Notes under the pieces: generated by a model
Databases searched by the model: none
What the model was told of the DNA's origin: nothing
What the model saw: the letters and a program-made list of their open reading frames with translations, nothing else
Assembly (NCBI GenBank): GCA_963798855.1
Contig: CAWCUU010000002.1
Coordinates: 1,674,001 to 1,738,000 of the forward strand
Reading direction: 5' to 3'
Origin: CAWCUU01 sp963798855
Lineage (GTDB): Bacteria; Gemmatimonadota; Gemmatimonadetes; Longimicrobiales; RSA9
Length of the DNA stretch: 64,000 bases
Shown here: positions 8,055 to 17,476 of the stretch, piece by piece
Layout: each line of letters starts with the position of its first letter
Position numbering within the stretch: position 1 is the stretch's first letter
Position numbers and translations under genes: made by a program

Positions 8055-11000
8055 TCACTCCACCTCGCGGCTCACCGTCGCCGGCGCCGCCGGCCGCGCG
8101 CCGCCCTCGGCCTTCGCCTTCGACCGGCCGAAGCGTCGCAGGAACGCGGCCTTCCACTCGTCCAGGATCTCGTAGAACGTCGGGATCGCGATCAGCGTCA
8201 GCAGCGCCGAGCTGATCACGCCGCCGATGACGGCGCGGCCGAGCGGTGCGCGGAAGTCGGCGCCCTCGCCGGCGCCGAGCGCGACGGGGATCATGCCCGC
8301 GATCAGCGCGAACGTCGTCATCAGGATCGGGCGCAGCCGGATGCGGCCGGCCTCGATCAGCGCGTCGCGGCGGCTGAGCCCCTGCTCGCGCCCCCACTTC
8401 GCGAAGTCGATGAGCAGGATCGCGTTCTTGACGACCAGGCCCATGAGCAGGATCACTCCGATCAGGCTCATCAGGTTGACCGTGTCGCCCGTCACCAGCA
8501 GCGCGATCACCACGCCGATCAGCGACAGCGGCAGCGACATCATGATCGCGATCGGGTCGAGGAAGCTGCCGAACTGCACCACCAGGATCAGGTACATGAA
8601 CAGGATCGCGATGCCGAGCGCCTTGAAGATGTTCGTGAACACCTCGACCTGATCCTCGACGGACCCGCCCATGGTGATCCGGTAGCGCGGCGGCAGGTGC
8701 AGCCGATCGAGGCGTGCATTGATGCCCGCCGTGACCTCGCCGAGAGACCGTCCGGCCGTGTTGGCCTGCACGTTGACGACGCGCTCGCGATCGAGGTGAT
8801 CGATCTGCGCCGGGCCAATGCCCTGACGGATCGACGCGATCTGGCCGAGCGGGATGATCTCCGGGACCGGCGAGCCCTGCGACTGCACGATCAGCGGCAG
8901 GCTCGACAGATCCGCTGGACGGCGTCGTGCCTCGGGCACGAGGCGGACTTCGACGTCGCGCGTCTCACCGGTCGGGTCGACCCAGTCACCGGCGTCGACT
9001 CCGGCGAACGCGACGCGCAGCGCCTGCGCGACCTGGGCGACGCTGATGCCGAGATTCGCGGCGAGGCCGCGGTCCAGCTGCACCTCGAGCTCGGGCTTCT
9101 GTCCGCGCGTGGACAGCCCGACGTCCACCGCCCCGGGCACCTGCCGGACCTCGGCGGCCGCCCGATCCGCGATCTGTGCGAGAGTGCGCGCGTCCGGGCC
9201 GCGGATCTCGACCTGGATCTCCTTGATGCCGCCGCCCATCATGTTGCTGAAGATCGCGTAGTCCGCTCCGGCGACGCGTCCGAAGCGCTCGCGCAGGCTC
9301 TGCGAGATCTCCGCCGCGCTCTTCCCCCGCTCGCTCTTCGGCGTGAGCCGGATGTAGAGCATGCCCTTGTCCACAGAGCCGGAAGAGCCGCCGACGGTGA
9401 CGAAGGTGTACGCGACCTCCGGATACGTCCGCGCGATGCGCGCCGCCTCCTCGCCCTTGATGCGCGTGTACTCGAGGTTCGAGCCGGGCGGCGTCTCGAC
9501 CATCACGGTCAGCTCGCTCCGGTCGCTCTCCGGGATGAATCCTGCGCCACCGATCGTCGCCTGCAGGAAGAGCGCGCCGACGAACGTGCCGGCCGCGATG
9601 AGCACCATCGCGAGCCGGTGGTCGAGCGCCCACGCGATCACCCGCTTGTAGTTGTCGGCCTGCCGGTCGAACCACGCGTCGAAGCGCTCGAGCTGGCGCG
9701 ACAGCCAGTTGCGGTGCTCGCCCTTTTCCAGCTGCGGATCCGCCCAGTACGCGGACAGCATCGGGTCGAGCGAGAAGGAGACGAACAGAGAAACGAGCAC
9801 GGCGGCCGCGATCGTCAGCGCGAACGGCCTGAACCACTGGCCGGCCACGCCGTACATGAATGCGACGGGGATGAAGACCGAGATGATCGAGAAGGTCGTG
9901 GCGGACACGGCGAGCCCGATCTCATCGGTCGCCTCGCGCGACGCCTCGTAGTGGTCCTTCCCCATCTGGATGTGCCGCACGATGTTCTCCCGCACGACGA
10001 TCGCGTCGTCGATCAGGATCCCGATCGCGAGCGACAGCCCGAGCAGCGACATCGTGTTGAGCGTGAAGCCGAGCGCCCAGACCGCGACGAACGCCGCCAG
10101 CACGCTGATCGGCAGCGCGAGCCCGGTGATGACCGTCGAGCGCCACGAGTTCAGGAAGATGAAGACGACCAGGACGGTCAGCAGCGCGCCCTCGAAGAGC
10201 GCTTCCTGCACGTTGCGCACGGAGTGCGCGACCCGGACGCCGGAGTCCTGGATGATGTCCAGTTGCGCGCCCGCGGGCAGTGAAGCCTGGATCGCGGCGA
10301 CGCGCCCGCGGATCTCGTCCGACACCTCCGTCGTGCTGTACCCCTTCGACTTCAGGATCTCGATGCCGATCGCCGGCTTGCCGTTGTAGAGCGCGGCCGT
10401 GCGCGGCTCCTCAGTGCCGTCGCGCACCTCCGCGACGTCGGCCAGCCGGACCACGTGGTCGTTGCGCTCGCTGACGACGAGGCGCCCGAACTCCTCCGGG
10501 CCCTGCAGCCGGCCGCGCAGCCGGATCGTGCGCTCGTCCAGGTCGCCCGTCACGCGCCCCACCGGCGCAGCCAGGTTCTGTGACTGCAGCGCCTGCACGA
10601 CCTCGCCGACGCTGACCCCGGCCGACTGCAGCGCCGCCGGCTTCAGCAGTACGGAGATCTCGCGCTCGACGTTGCCGGAGATGCGAGCTTCCGCCACTCC
10701 GGAGACGGACCTCAGCTCGCGCGTGATGCCCGGGTCGGCGATGCGCGACAGCTCCGGCGTCGTGAGCCGGTTCGAGGACAGCGCCAGCGACATGATCGGG
10801 AACTGGTCCGGGTCGAAGCGCGTCAGCACCGGCTCCTTCATCTCCGGGGGCAGGTCCGAGCGCACGGACGAGATCTTGTCGCGGATCTCCTGCGTCGCGA
10901 CCTGCGGGTCCTTCTCGAAGGTGAAGAAGACAATGATCTGCGTGAAGCCGTCCATCGACGAGGACTGCATCTTGTCCACGCCGCTGATGCCGGCGATCGC

Positions 11001-11207
11001 CTCCTCGATCGGGTCCGTCACCTCGCGCTCGACGCCTTCGGGCGAAGCCCCCGGATAGGCGACCGAGACTGCGACGACGGGCTGCTCGATGTCCGGGAAC
11101 TCGTCCGTCTGCAAGCTGAACAGGGCGAACAGGCCGAACACCACCAGCGCCAGCATCGTCACGATGGTGACGATCGGCCGCCTGATGCTGAAATCCGAGA
11201 TGAACAT
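8055..11207 (-). CDS. RND efflux pump permease (AcrB/MexF-like)
   Basis: A 1050-residue RND transporter, the normal length for the family. It starts MFISDFSIRRPIVTIVTMLA, the usual TM1 context, then shows the paired porter domains and the TM4 relay region GILIDDAIVVRENIVRHI with its Asp pair. A second set of TMs follows around residue 840 onward (FMYLILVVQFGSFLDPIAIM, LLMGLVVKNAILLIDFAKWG). It exports drugs, dyes or metabolites from the periplasm or inner membrane using the proton gradient. It is the last gene of the tetR-tolC-adaptor-pump operon, 12 bases after the adaptor stop. Substrate cannot be deduced. Confidence 0.95.
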   Translation of the reverse strand: MFISDFSIRRPIVTIVTMLALVVFGLFALFSLQTDEFPDIEQPVVAVSVAYPGASPEGVEREVTDPIEEAIAGISGVDKMQSSSMDGFTQIIVFFTFEKDPQVATQEIRDKISSVRSDLPPEMKEPVLTRFDPDQFPIMSLALSSNRLTTPELSRIADPGITRELRSVSGVAEARISGNVEREISVLLKPAALQSAGVSVGEVVQALQSQNLAAPVGRVTGDLDERTIRLRGRLQGPEEFGRLVVSERNDHVVRLADVAEVRDGTEEPRTAALYNGKPAIGIEILKSKGYSTTEVSDEIRGRVAAIQASLPAGAQLDIIQDSGVRVAHSVRNVQEALFEGALLTVLVVFIFLNSWRSTVITGLALPISVLAAFVAVWALGFTLNTMSLLGLSLAIGILIDDAIVVRENIVRHIQMGKDHYEASREATDEIGLAVSATTFSIISVFIPVAFMYGVAGQWFRPFALTIAAAVLVSLFVSFSLDPMLSAYWADPQLEKGEHRNWLSRQLERFDAWFDRQADNYKRVIAWALDHRLAMVLIAAGTFVGALFLQATIGGAGFIPESDRSELTVMVETPPGSNLEYTRIKGEEAARIARTYPEVAYTFVTVGGSSGSVDKGMLYIRLTPKSERGKSAAEISQSLRERFGRVAGADYAIFSNMMGGGIKEIQVEIRGPDARTLAQIADRAAAEVRQVPGAVDVGLSTRGQKPELEVQLDRGLAANLGISVAQVAQALRVAFAGVDAGDWVDPTGETRDVEVRLVPEARRRPADLSSLPLIVQSQGSPVPEIIPLGQIASIRQGIGPAQIDHLDRERVVNVQANTAGRSLGEVTAGINARLDRLHLPPRYRITMGGSVEDQVEVFTNIFKALGIAILFMYLILVVQFGSFLDPIAIMMSLPLSLIGVVIALLVTGDTVNLMSLIGVILLMGLVVKNAILLIDFAKWGREQGLSRRDALIEAGRIRLRPILMTTFALIAGMIPVALGAGEGADFRAPLGRAVIGGVISSALLTLIAIPTFYEILDEWKAAFLRRFGRSKAKAEGGARPAAPATVSREVE

Positions 11208-11219
11208 GGCTCTCGCTCC

Positions 11220-12365
11220 TCACTCCCCCTGCGGGTCGCCGGCGGCCGCGCCGCCGACCTCCGCCGAAGGTTGGACCCGCACCGCCGTCCCCGGTGTGAC
11301 GCCCTGCGCCGCGCCCAGCAGCAGCGTGTCGCCGGCCGCGATGTTGCCGCTCACCAGCACCATCTCGGAGCGCTCGTCGCGCAGCCCGAGCTGCACCGGC
11401 ACCTGCTCCGCCTTGCCCTGCTTCAGCCGCATCACCGCCGGCGGACCGCCCGTCTCGAGCACCGCGGCCGTCGGTACCGCCAACCCCTGCGCCGACTGGG
11501 TCTGCACGCGCCCCTCCGCGTACAGGCCGCCGACCAGATCGCGGCCGGAGTTCGGGATCGAAACCGTGATACCGACCTGGCGCGTGGCCGGGTCCGCGAC
11601 CGGGCTGATGCGCCGGACCGTGCCCTGGAACGCGCGACCCTGATAGCCGCGCACCTCGAACTCGACGTGCTGACCGAGCACGATCGAGCCGATCTCCTGC
11701 GCCGGCACCGCCGCCTCCAGCTTCATGCTGCTCGGATCCACGACCGTGATCAGCGCCGCACCCGGCTGTACGACGTCGCCCGCATCCACCGGCCGCTCCG
11801 AGACGATGCCGTCTAGCGGCGCCCGCACCATCGTCTGGTCCAGCTGCTTGCGCGCGAGCGCCAGCCGCGCCTCCGCGTCCGCCAGCTGCGACGCGGCGGA
11901 CGCCGCCTGCGAGCGAGCCGACTCGAGGTCGGCCTCCGCGATCGCGCCGGCCTTCGCCAGCCGCTCCGACCGCTCCGCGTTCCGCTTCGCCAGCTCGGCC
12001 GCCTGCTGCGCCGAGGCCACGGTCGCCTTCGCCGACAGGTACGAGTCGCGGATCGCCGTGTCGTCAATGCGCAGCAGCAGCTCGCCCCTGTGCACCTGCT
12101 GCCCGACCTCCGCCGACGTCGCCACGATCGGTCCGGCGACCTGCGCGCGCATCACCGCCTGCCGCTCCGGCACGAGTGATCCCGAGATGACGGGTCCGCT
12201 CTGCAGCGACTCCGTCCGCACCACGTAGATGTTCTCCGGCCCGAGCGTCACCGCCTCTTCGGCCTCCGGCGCCTCCGCCCGCGAGTCGTGCCCGCATCCC
12301 GCCAGCGCCAGCACACCGGAAACCACCAGAACCCCGGCCAGGGCAGCCCTCCCCCTGTCCCTCAC
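11220..12365 (-). CDS. RND efflux periplasmic adaptor lipoprotein
   Basis: A membrane fusion protein of about 381 residues. Lipobox LALAGC anchors it to the inner membrane. The barrel-sandwich hybrid lies around GPIVATSAEVGQQVHRGELL and VRAPLDGIVSERPVDAGDVV, with a helical hairpin between them (Ala-rich, SAKATVASAQQAAELAKRNA). GTG 12365 is chosen because GGAGGGGAGGG lies just before it. An in-frame ATG at 12413 overlaps the tolC stop but would add RARPRARARARRGG, which is simply the hexamer array read through. It joins the pump and the TolC channel. Confidence 0.9.
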   Translation of the reverse strand: MRDRGRAALAGVLVVSGVLALAGCGHDSRAEAPEAEEAVTLGPENIYVVRTESLQSGPVISGSLVPERQAVMRAQVAGPIVATSAEVGQQVHRGELLLRIDDTAIRDSYLSAKATVASAQQAAELAKRNAERSERLAKAGAIAEADLESARSQAASAASQLADAEARLALARKQLDQTMVRAPLDGIVSERPVDAGDVVQPGAALITVVDPSSMKLEAAVPAQEIGSIVLGQHVEFEVRGYQGRAFQGTVRRISPVADPATRQVGITVSIPNSGRDLVGGLYAEGRVQTQSAQGLAVPTAAVLETGGPPAVMRLKQGKAEQVPVQLGLRDERSEMVLVSGNIAAGDTLLLGAAQGVTPGTAVRVQPSAEVGGAAAGDPQGE

Positions 12366-12369
12366 CCCT

Positions 12370-12408
12370 CCCCTCCTCGCCCTCGCCCTAGCCCTTGGCC
12401 TCGCCCTA
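12370..12408. repeat. CCCTCG/CCCTAG hexamer array inside the efflux operon
   Basis: About six degenerate hexamers separate the tolC stop from the preferred adaptor start and can be read as an Arg/Ala-rich N-terminus of the adaptor if the upstream ATG is used. C-rich on +. Confidence 0.8.
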
Positions 12409-14095
12409 ATCATTTCCGCCCGTCCGGTTCGCCTGTATCGCCTGGGTCCCGCCCTGCGTCGCGCGTTGCGGCGTGGTCGAGGGCCGGGACTGCTCCGTCG
12501 TGGTCGTCGTGCCGTTCTGCTGCAGCGTCTGCTGGGTCGTACTCGCGCCCGCGCCGATCGGCAGGTACGGCAGCAGCGCGACCCGGATGCGCGCGAGTTG
12601 TAGGTCCCGCGCCGCCGTGGCCCGATTCGCTTCCGCCTGATGCAGCATCAGGCGCGAGTCGTCCAGCTCCAGCTGCGTCGAGATCCCCTCGTCGTAGCGG
12701 ATCTCCGCGATCTGGTATGCCTGCGACGCCTGCTGCACGGTCGACGCGCTCGCCTGCCACGAGGCCTGCGCCGCCTGCAGCTGGTCCAGCGCGCTCCTCG
12801 TGTCGAGCGCAGCGAGCTCCCGCGTCTGCTGCAGCCGCGCGCGGGCCTCCACCAGATTCGCCTTCGCGATCATCTGGTCGCCCGTGATCTGCCCACCGGT
12901 GAACAGCGGGACCTGCAGGCTGACGCCCACGGTCCAGTTCGTCCGGAACTGGTCCCACGCCGGGAGCCCGGCGCTCGGGTACGCGACCCGACCGTACTGC
13001 GAGCTCACGACGACGCTCGGGAATCGCTCCGCGCGCGCGACCTTGAGCTGCTGCTCCTGCGCGTTCATGGCCTCGACCGCCTGACGCACCGGCGCGCGCT
13101 GGTCCGTCGCGGTGTCGCCGATCGAGGCTGCTCCCGGCTGCGTGCTGACCAGCCGCGAGATCGCCCTCGGCAGCGTCGGCAGGGAATCACCCAGCGGGGT
13201 CGCCAGCTCGAGCGGCGAATCCATCGGCACATTGAGAAGCTGCTTCAGTCGCATGTAGGCCTGGTCCCGCGCCGAGCGTCGCTGAATCACCGTGGGCCGC
13301 AGATTCTGCGCGGTGACCTGCGCCCGCAGCAGGTCGAACTCCGGCTTGTTGCCGACCTGCTTGGCGAGACGTGTCTGCTCGAGCGTCCGCTCCGCCTGCC
13401 GCAGCTGCGTCTCCGTGATCGTCAGCAGCCGCTCGCTCAGCAGCGCGTCGTAGTACGCCTGCGTCACGTCCAGCGCCAGCTGCGCCCGCGACGACGACAG
13501 CACGATCTCCGCAGCCGAGCGGGCCGCGCCCGCCGCCGACTTCTGCGCCCACAGCCGCCCGCCCGCGAACAACGTCTGCGACGCGGTCAGGCCGATGCTG
13601 TACTGGTTCAGCCGCCCGAACGGTAGGTCGCGAAACGCCGCGAACGGACTCGTGTTCGTCGAGCACTGCAGCGCCTTCTCCAGCGAGTCCACCCGCGCCG
13701 TGAGAGGCAGCGAGGGGTCCGGCTCGAAAAATTGCGTGCACCCCTCCGGCAGCGGCGGCGCCGTCGTCGTATCCGTGCCGCTCGTGATCGACGAGAATTC
13801 CGTCGCCAGCGTCCGCGTATAGCCGAGCGAGCCGTTCAGCTGCGGCAGCATTCTGCGATACCGCCTGGTACTGCTGCCCTCGCGCCCGCAACACACCCGC
13901 GCGCGCGATCGCGACGCTCTCGCTCGCGTCTTCGGCCCGCTCCAGCGCCTGCTCCAGCGTCACACCCATCGAGTCCCGCGTCACCGGAGCCGCGACAGGC
14001 TGCTGCGCCGACGCCGGCACACCGGTCAGCCAGACAAAAACCCCCAACGTCGCGACGGCTGCCGGCCGGCGACGTGTCCGATCGCTCGCCATCAT
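12406..14095 (-). CDS. TolC family outer-membrane channel, split by one-base frameshift
   Basis: The N-terminal part (ATG 14095) encodes MMASDRTRRRPAAVATLGVF, signal peptide TGVPASAQQ and GVTLEQALERAEDASESVAI, the usual first helix. At ARGQQYQAVSQ the frame must shift by one base to continue MLPQLNGSLGYTRTL and the rest of a normal TolC (SQTLFAGGRLWAQKSAAGAA, VGVSLQVPLFTGGQITGDQM). The join is at 13851-13852, where the coding strand reads CAGAATGCTG; one A fewer gives an uninterrupted 562-codon frame. ATG overlaps the tetR stop. The channel carries efflux across the outer membrane. A sequencing error is more likely than a pseudogene, as four genes show the same type of defect. Confidence 0.85.
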
Positions 14096-14698
14096 GCCTC
14101 CTCGGCTTCGCCTCCGACCGTTGCGGCGGGATCCACCGCTATGGCACGGAGAAACAGCTCTACGTATTCGTCCGCGGCACGTTCCAGCGACTTCCTGAAC
14201 ATGTCCGGCATGATGTCCCGGCTCATCGCATCCGCGAACACCACGCCCATCAGCATCAGAGCCGCCGATTGCGGGTCGAAATCCACAGAAGCCAGACCCC
14301 GCCGTTTCACCCGCTCCAGGTAACGCTTCAGCTCCCGCGTCACACGACGCGGCCGCTCCCCCGCCGACTCGCTCAGGTCCGCGTGCTCCTCGCACTCGCT
14401 CATCCCGGTCCGGATTACGGAGCGCAACGTGTAAAGGTGTCGCAGATGCGCCCGCGCCCACGCGCGCAGCTCCGCCGGCGGATCCACCGGCTCCTCCGGC
14501 AGCCCCGCCCACTCCAGCTCCGGCAGTCCGCGGTTCAGCGCCTCGTGGATCAGCTGCGACTTGCTGCCGAAATGCCGGAACAGCGTCACCTCGTTCACGC
14601 CCGCCTGCTGCGCGATGCGACGCGTCGTCGCGCCGCGATAGCCCATCTCCGCCATAGACGCGCAGCGCTGCCTGCAGGATCTGATCTCTGATCTCCAT
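14092..14698 (-). CDS. TetR family repressor of the efflux operon, split by one-base frameshift
   Basis: ATG 14698 begins MEIRDQILQAALRVY, helix 1 of a TetR DNA-binding domain. The next residues AEMGYRGATTRRIAQQAGVN and EVTLFRHFGSKSQLI, the helix-turn-helix, are in another frame. The coding strand reads TATGGCGGAG at 14652-14653; with one G fewer it gives VYAEMGYRG and a 201-residue protein, normal for the family. The C-terminal ligand domain is intact. A start at the internal ATG (MAEMGYRG) would lose helix 1 and is less likely. It heads the operon and probably represses it, with a palindrome TAAC-GGT-GTTA just upstream. Confidence 0.85.
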
Positions 14699-14708
14699 GG
14701 GCGCGAAC

Positions 14709-14721
14709 CTAACGGTGTTAC
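14709..14721. promoter_or_regulatory. Candidate TetR operator upstream of tetR
   Basis: CTAACGGTGTTAC holds perfect arms TAAC and GTTA around GGT, 11 bases before the tetR start codon. A second imperfect inverted repeat, GCGCAAG-N6-CTTGCAC, is at 14729-14748. Symmetric sites at this distance from a tetR gene commonly serve autoregulation. The assignment is an inference. Confidence 0.5.
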
Positions 14722-14760
14722 AAATTGAGCGCAAGTGGTTGCTTGCACCCCCTCTCCCCT

Positions 14761-14880
14761 GAACCTCACCCCGAGTCCCTGGCCCTACCCCTCGCCCTCA
14801 CCTCACCCTAGTCCTTGCCCTCACCCTGCCCCTCGACCTCCTAGCCCTAGCCCTGGCCCTCGCCCTGGCCCTGCTAGCCT
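14761..14880. repeat. Degenerate pyrimidine-rich hexamer tract upstream of efflux operon
   Basis: The 274 bases between the divergent tetR and cardiolipin synthase genes hold the tetR operator region and then about 120 bases of degenerate CCCTNG units (CCCTAG, CCCTGG, CCCTCA). C-rich on +. No clear promoter for the rightward gene is visible within it. Confidence 0.75.
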
Positions 14881-14972
14881 CGGCAAGCACCTTGCTTCTC
14901 CCTGCCGGCCGTTGATCCCTGACGGAGGAGGGACCGCCGATCCTGTACCCCGCGCTGATCGCCGCTCTGGCC

Positions 14973-16265
14973 GTGCTGCTCGCCGCGCTCGCGTTCGTCG
15001 GGCTGCTCCACCTGACGCGCGGCACGCCGATCGAGATGGTGCGCAACCTGGACGGGGACGGCGAGCCGCCGGCGATCGAGGATCCGTCGTTCTGCGACAC
15101 GCTCGAGTCGCACGTCAACACGGTGCTGGTGCCGGGAAACCGGCTGGAGGTGCTGGCGAACGGTGAGGTGTACCCGCGTCTCTGGAAGGACCTGGCGGAG
15201 GCGCGGGATCTGATCACCTGGCACGTGTTCTGGTTCAAGCCCGGTGAGGTCGCGGATCGGCTGAAGAGCATCCTGGTCGAGCGGGCGAGGGCCGGGGTGC
15301 AGGTGCTGTTCCTGTACGACTACTTCGGGGCAAAGGGTATCCCGTCCTCCTACTACGAGGCGCTGCGCGAGGCCGGCGTGGAGGTCGCGTCGTTCAGGCC
15401 GTTGCGGTGGAACACGCTGCACAAGGTCCAGCAGCGCTCGCACATCCGGGCGGTGGTGATCGACGGCCGGATCGGCTACACGGGTGGGTTCGCGATCGAG
15501 GATCACTGGATCGGCGATGGCCGGCAGCGTGACCAGTGGCGCGATACGTCGGCCCGCTTCGAGGGGCCGGCGGCGAGGCAGCTGCAGTCCGCGTTCGCGG
15601 CCGACTGGGCGGAGGCGACGGGTCAGCTGCTGGTGGGAGAGCGGGTGTTTCCAGAGGATCTGTCCGGCGGGGCGCGCGGCGTGCCGGAGGACGGACATGA
15701 TCCGACGAGCAGTCACGGCATCGCCGGCCTCGTGTATGCGGCTCCGTCCATGGGCTCGACGGATGCCGAGCGCTTCCTCGCCCTCTCCATCGCGGGCGCC
15801 CGACGTCGCCTTTACGTGACGAACCCGTACTTCATTCCGGACGATGCTTTCCGCCGGTTGCTTCTCGAGGCGACGGGGCGTGGCGTCGACGTGCGTGTGC
15901 TGACGCCTGGTGAGAACACCGACCGCAGGTCCACGTGGTATGCCGGTCGGGCGCACTACGAGGAGATGCTTCGCGGCGGCGTGAGGATCTACGAGTATCG
16001 TCCGACGATGGTCCACGCGAAGACGCTGGTCGTGGACGGCATCTGGTCCACGGTCGGCACGATCAATTTCGACAACCGCTCGATGGCGCTGAACGACGAG
16101 GTCACGCTGATGGTGTACGGTCGTGAGTTCGCGGAGCAGCTCGAGCTCGCGTTCCTGCAGGACATCGAGTTCGCCGACGAGCTCGAGCTTGGCACGTTCC
16201 GCGAGCGCGGGATCGGCGCGCGGCTCATCGAGCGTGCGAGCCTCGCGGTCGTGCGGCTGCTCTGA
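14973..16265 (+). CDS. Phospholipase D family cardiolipin synthase-like protein
   Basis: A 430-residue PLD-superfamily protein with an N-terminal membrane segment (VLLAALAFVGLLHL) and two HKD regions. Motif 2 is intact, MVHAKTLVVDG...GTINFDNRS. Motif 1 reads SHIRAVVIDGRIGYTGGFAI, so the usual Lys of HxKxxxxD is Arg. Bacterial members condense phosphatidylglycerol or phosphatidylethanolamine into cardiolipin at the inner membrane. GTG 14973 is the first usual start in frame but lacks a Shine-Dalgarno; a strong GGAGGAGGG at 14924-14932 is followed in frame only by ATC 14940 or CTG 14943, so the true start may be upstream and non-standard. A metallophosphoesterase follows after 12 bases. Confidence 0.85.
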   Translation: MLLAALAFVGLLHLTRGTPIEMVRNLDGDGEPPAIEDPSFCDTLESHVNTVLVPGNRLEVLANGEVYPRLWKDLAEARDLITWHVFWFKPGEVADRLKSILVERARAGVQVLFLYDYFGAKGIPSSYYEALREAGVEVASFRPLRWNTLHKVQQRSHIRAVVIDGRIGYTGGFAIEDHWIGDGRQRDQWRDTSARFEGPAARQLQSAFAADWAEATGQLLVGERVFPEDLSGGARGVPEDGHDPTSSHGIAGLVYAAPSMGSTDAERFLALSIAGARRRLYVTNPYFIPDDAFRRLLLEATGRGVDVRVLTPGENTDRRSTWYAGRAHYEEMLRGGVRIYEYRPTMVHAKTLVVDGIWSTVGTINFDNRSMALNDEVTLMVYGREFAEQLELAFLQDIEFADELELGTFRERGIGARLIERASLAVVRLL

Positions 16266-16277
16266 CAGCGAGCGGAG

Positions 16278-17195
16278 GTGGCGCGTGCCTTGCTACCCCG
16301 CGACCCCGTGGATCGCACCCGCTGGCTGGCCCTGGGGGCCGCTACTCTGATCGGCTCGGCCGTCGTGTACGCAGTCGCCGTGGAGCCCCGATGGCTCCAG
16401 CCGCGTCGCACGCGCATCCACATTCGTGATCTGCCTCCGTCACTCGAGGGCCTGCGCATCGCGCTGCTGACGGACCTGCACGCCGGCGGGGCGACGCCGT
16501 TCTCGCTCATCCGCCGCGCCGTCCGGCTCGCCTGCCGTGACGAGCCGCACCTGATCGCCCTCACCGGCGACTTCGCGGCCGACGATGCGCCCGATTTCAC
16601 CGAGGTGCTGGACGCGCTGCGGCCGCTCTCGGCGCCGCTCGGCGTCTACGCGGTGCCCGGCAACCACGACTACGTGGTCGGCATCGAGGAGTGGCGGCGG
16701 CAGATCGGAGCGCATCCGTCGATCGTGGACCTGACGAACGAGCACCGGCTGCTGACGGTGGACGGCGCCCGGCTGTGCATCGCGGGGATCGACGACTACT
16801 ACCGCGGCTCACCGCGGCTGCGACTGCCGCCGCCGGAAGCCCGCGACGCCACGATCCTGCTGGCCCACTCGCCCGACCAGGCCGAGCGCTGCCGTCGCGG
16901 CTACGATGCGGTGGACCTGATTCTGAGTGGCCACACGCACTCCGGTCAGATCCGCATCCCGCTCCTCGGTGCGCCGCTCAGCTCCGCCGAGCACCCCCGG
17001 CTCTACCAGGACGGCGTGCGCCGCCGGCCGTGGACTCAGGTCTACGTGTCTCGCGGCATCGGCACGGTGGGGCTGCCTGCCCGCTTCTTCGCCCGCCCCG
17101 AGGTGTCGCTGCTCGAGCTCACCGGCGCCCGCCGTCCCCCGCGCGGCCGCCCCGGCCACGCGCCCCAACGCATCCCCGCCCTCCGCCTGCGTTGA
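16278..17195 (+). CDS. Membrane-anchored metallophosphoesterase (YaeI-like)
   Basis: A 305-residue calcineurin-like phosphoesterase. One TM helix near residues 17-35 precedes the catalytic domain with LLTDLHAGG, ALTGDFAADD, VPGNHDY, a His in LLAHSPDQAE and the terminal metal motif GHTHSGQI. The family includes YaeI and YkuE enzymes that act on phospholipid or UDP-diacylglucosamine type substrates, which suits its place behind a cardiolipin synthase. GTG 16278 or GTG 16308 may be the start; neither has a strong ribosome site, and coupling to the gene upstream is likely. Confidence 0.88.
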   Translation: MARALLPRDPVDRTRWLALGAATLIGSAVVYAVAVEPRWLQPRRTRIHIRDLPPSLEGLRIALLTDLHAGGATPFSLIRRAVRLACRDEPHLIALTGDFAADDAPDFTEVLDALRPLSAPLGVYAVPGNHDYVVGIEEWRRQIGAHPSIVDLTNEHRLLTVDGARLCIAGIDDYYRGSPRLRLPPPEARDATILLAHSPDQAERCRRGYDAVDLILSGHTHSGQIRIPLLGAPLSSAEHPRLYQDGVRRRPWTQVYVSRGIGTVGLPARFFARPEVSLLELTGARRPPRGRPGHAPQRIPALRLR

Positions 17196-17198
17196 CCC

Positions 17199-17413
17199 CA
17201 CCGCGGAGCACGCGGAGCACGCAGAGGGTGATCACCGCAGAGCGCACGGAGAGCGCCGAGGAGGCGAGCCGGAGTAGATCGAGCCGCGACGCCACCATCC
17301 ATTCTTGGTGATTGACCCCGCCGGCAGCCTCGGCGTCGCCGGTGTTTCCTCTGCGTTCTCGGCGCTCTCTGTGGTGCAAGGTCTTCCGCGCCGCTCGGCG
17401 CGCTCTGCGGTGA
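17199..17413. repeat. CACCGCAGAG-type inverted repeat element
   Basis: The 281-base gene-free stretch between the phosphoesterase and DUF4235 genes is an inverted repeat. The left arm (17199-17272) has CACCGCGGAGCACGCGGAG and CACCGCAGAGCGCACGGAGA; the right arm (17341-17413) carries the reverse complements, for example CTCTGCGGTG and CTCTGTGGTG. Purine-rich ACCGCAGAG repeats of this type occur between genes in several phyla and have no known function. The centre is unique sequence. Confidence 0.8.
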
Positions 17414-17476
17414 AGCTCGCCGGCACCACGCTTGCACCTACTCCGTGGGCGTTGGAGAACCCCATGGAGGTCGACA

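Noticed and set aside
7680..10283. Long + strand frame across the ATP-grasp and RND genes
   Set aside because: Antisense and out-of-frame shadow of two well-supported genes; no domain or signal visible.
12366..12413. Extended Arg/Ala-rich N-terminus of the RND adaptor
   Set aside because: The added residues are the hexamer array translated; GTG 12365 has a strong ribosome site and a normal lipoprotein signal.
12406..14698. tolC and tetR as pseudogenes
   Set aside because: Each has a single one-base duplication and otherwise complete domains; two other genes in the window show the same type of defect, so sequence error is favoured.
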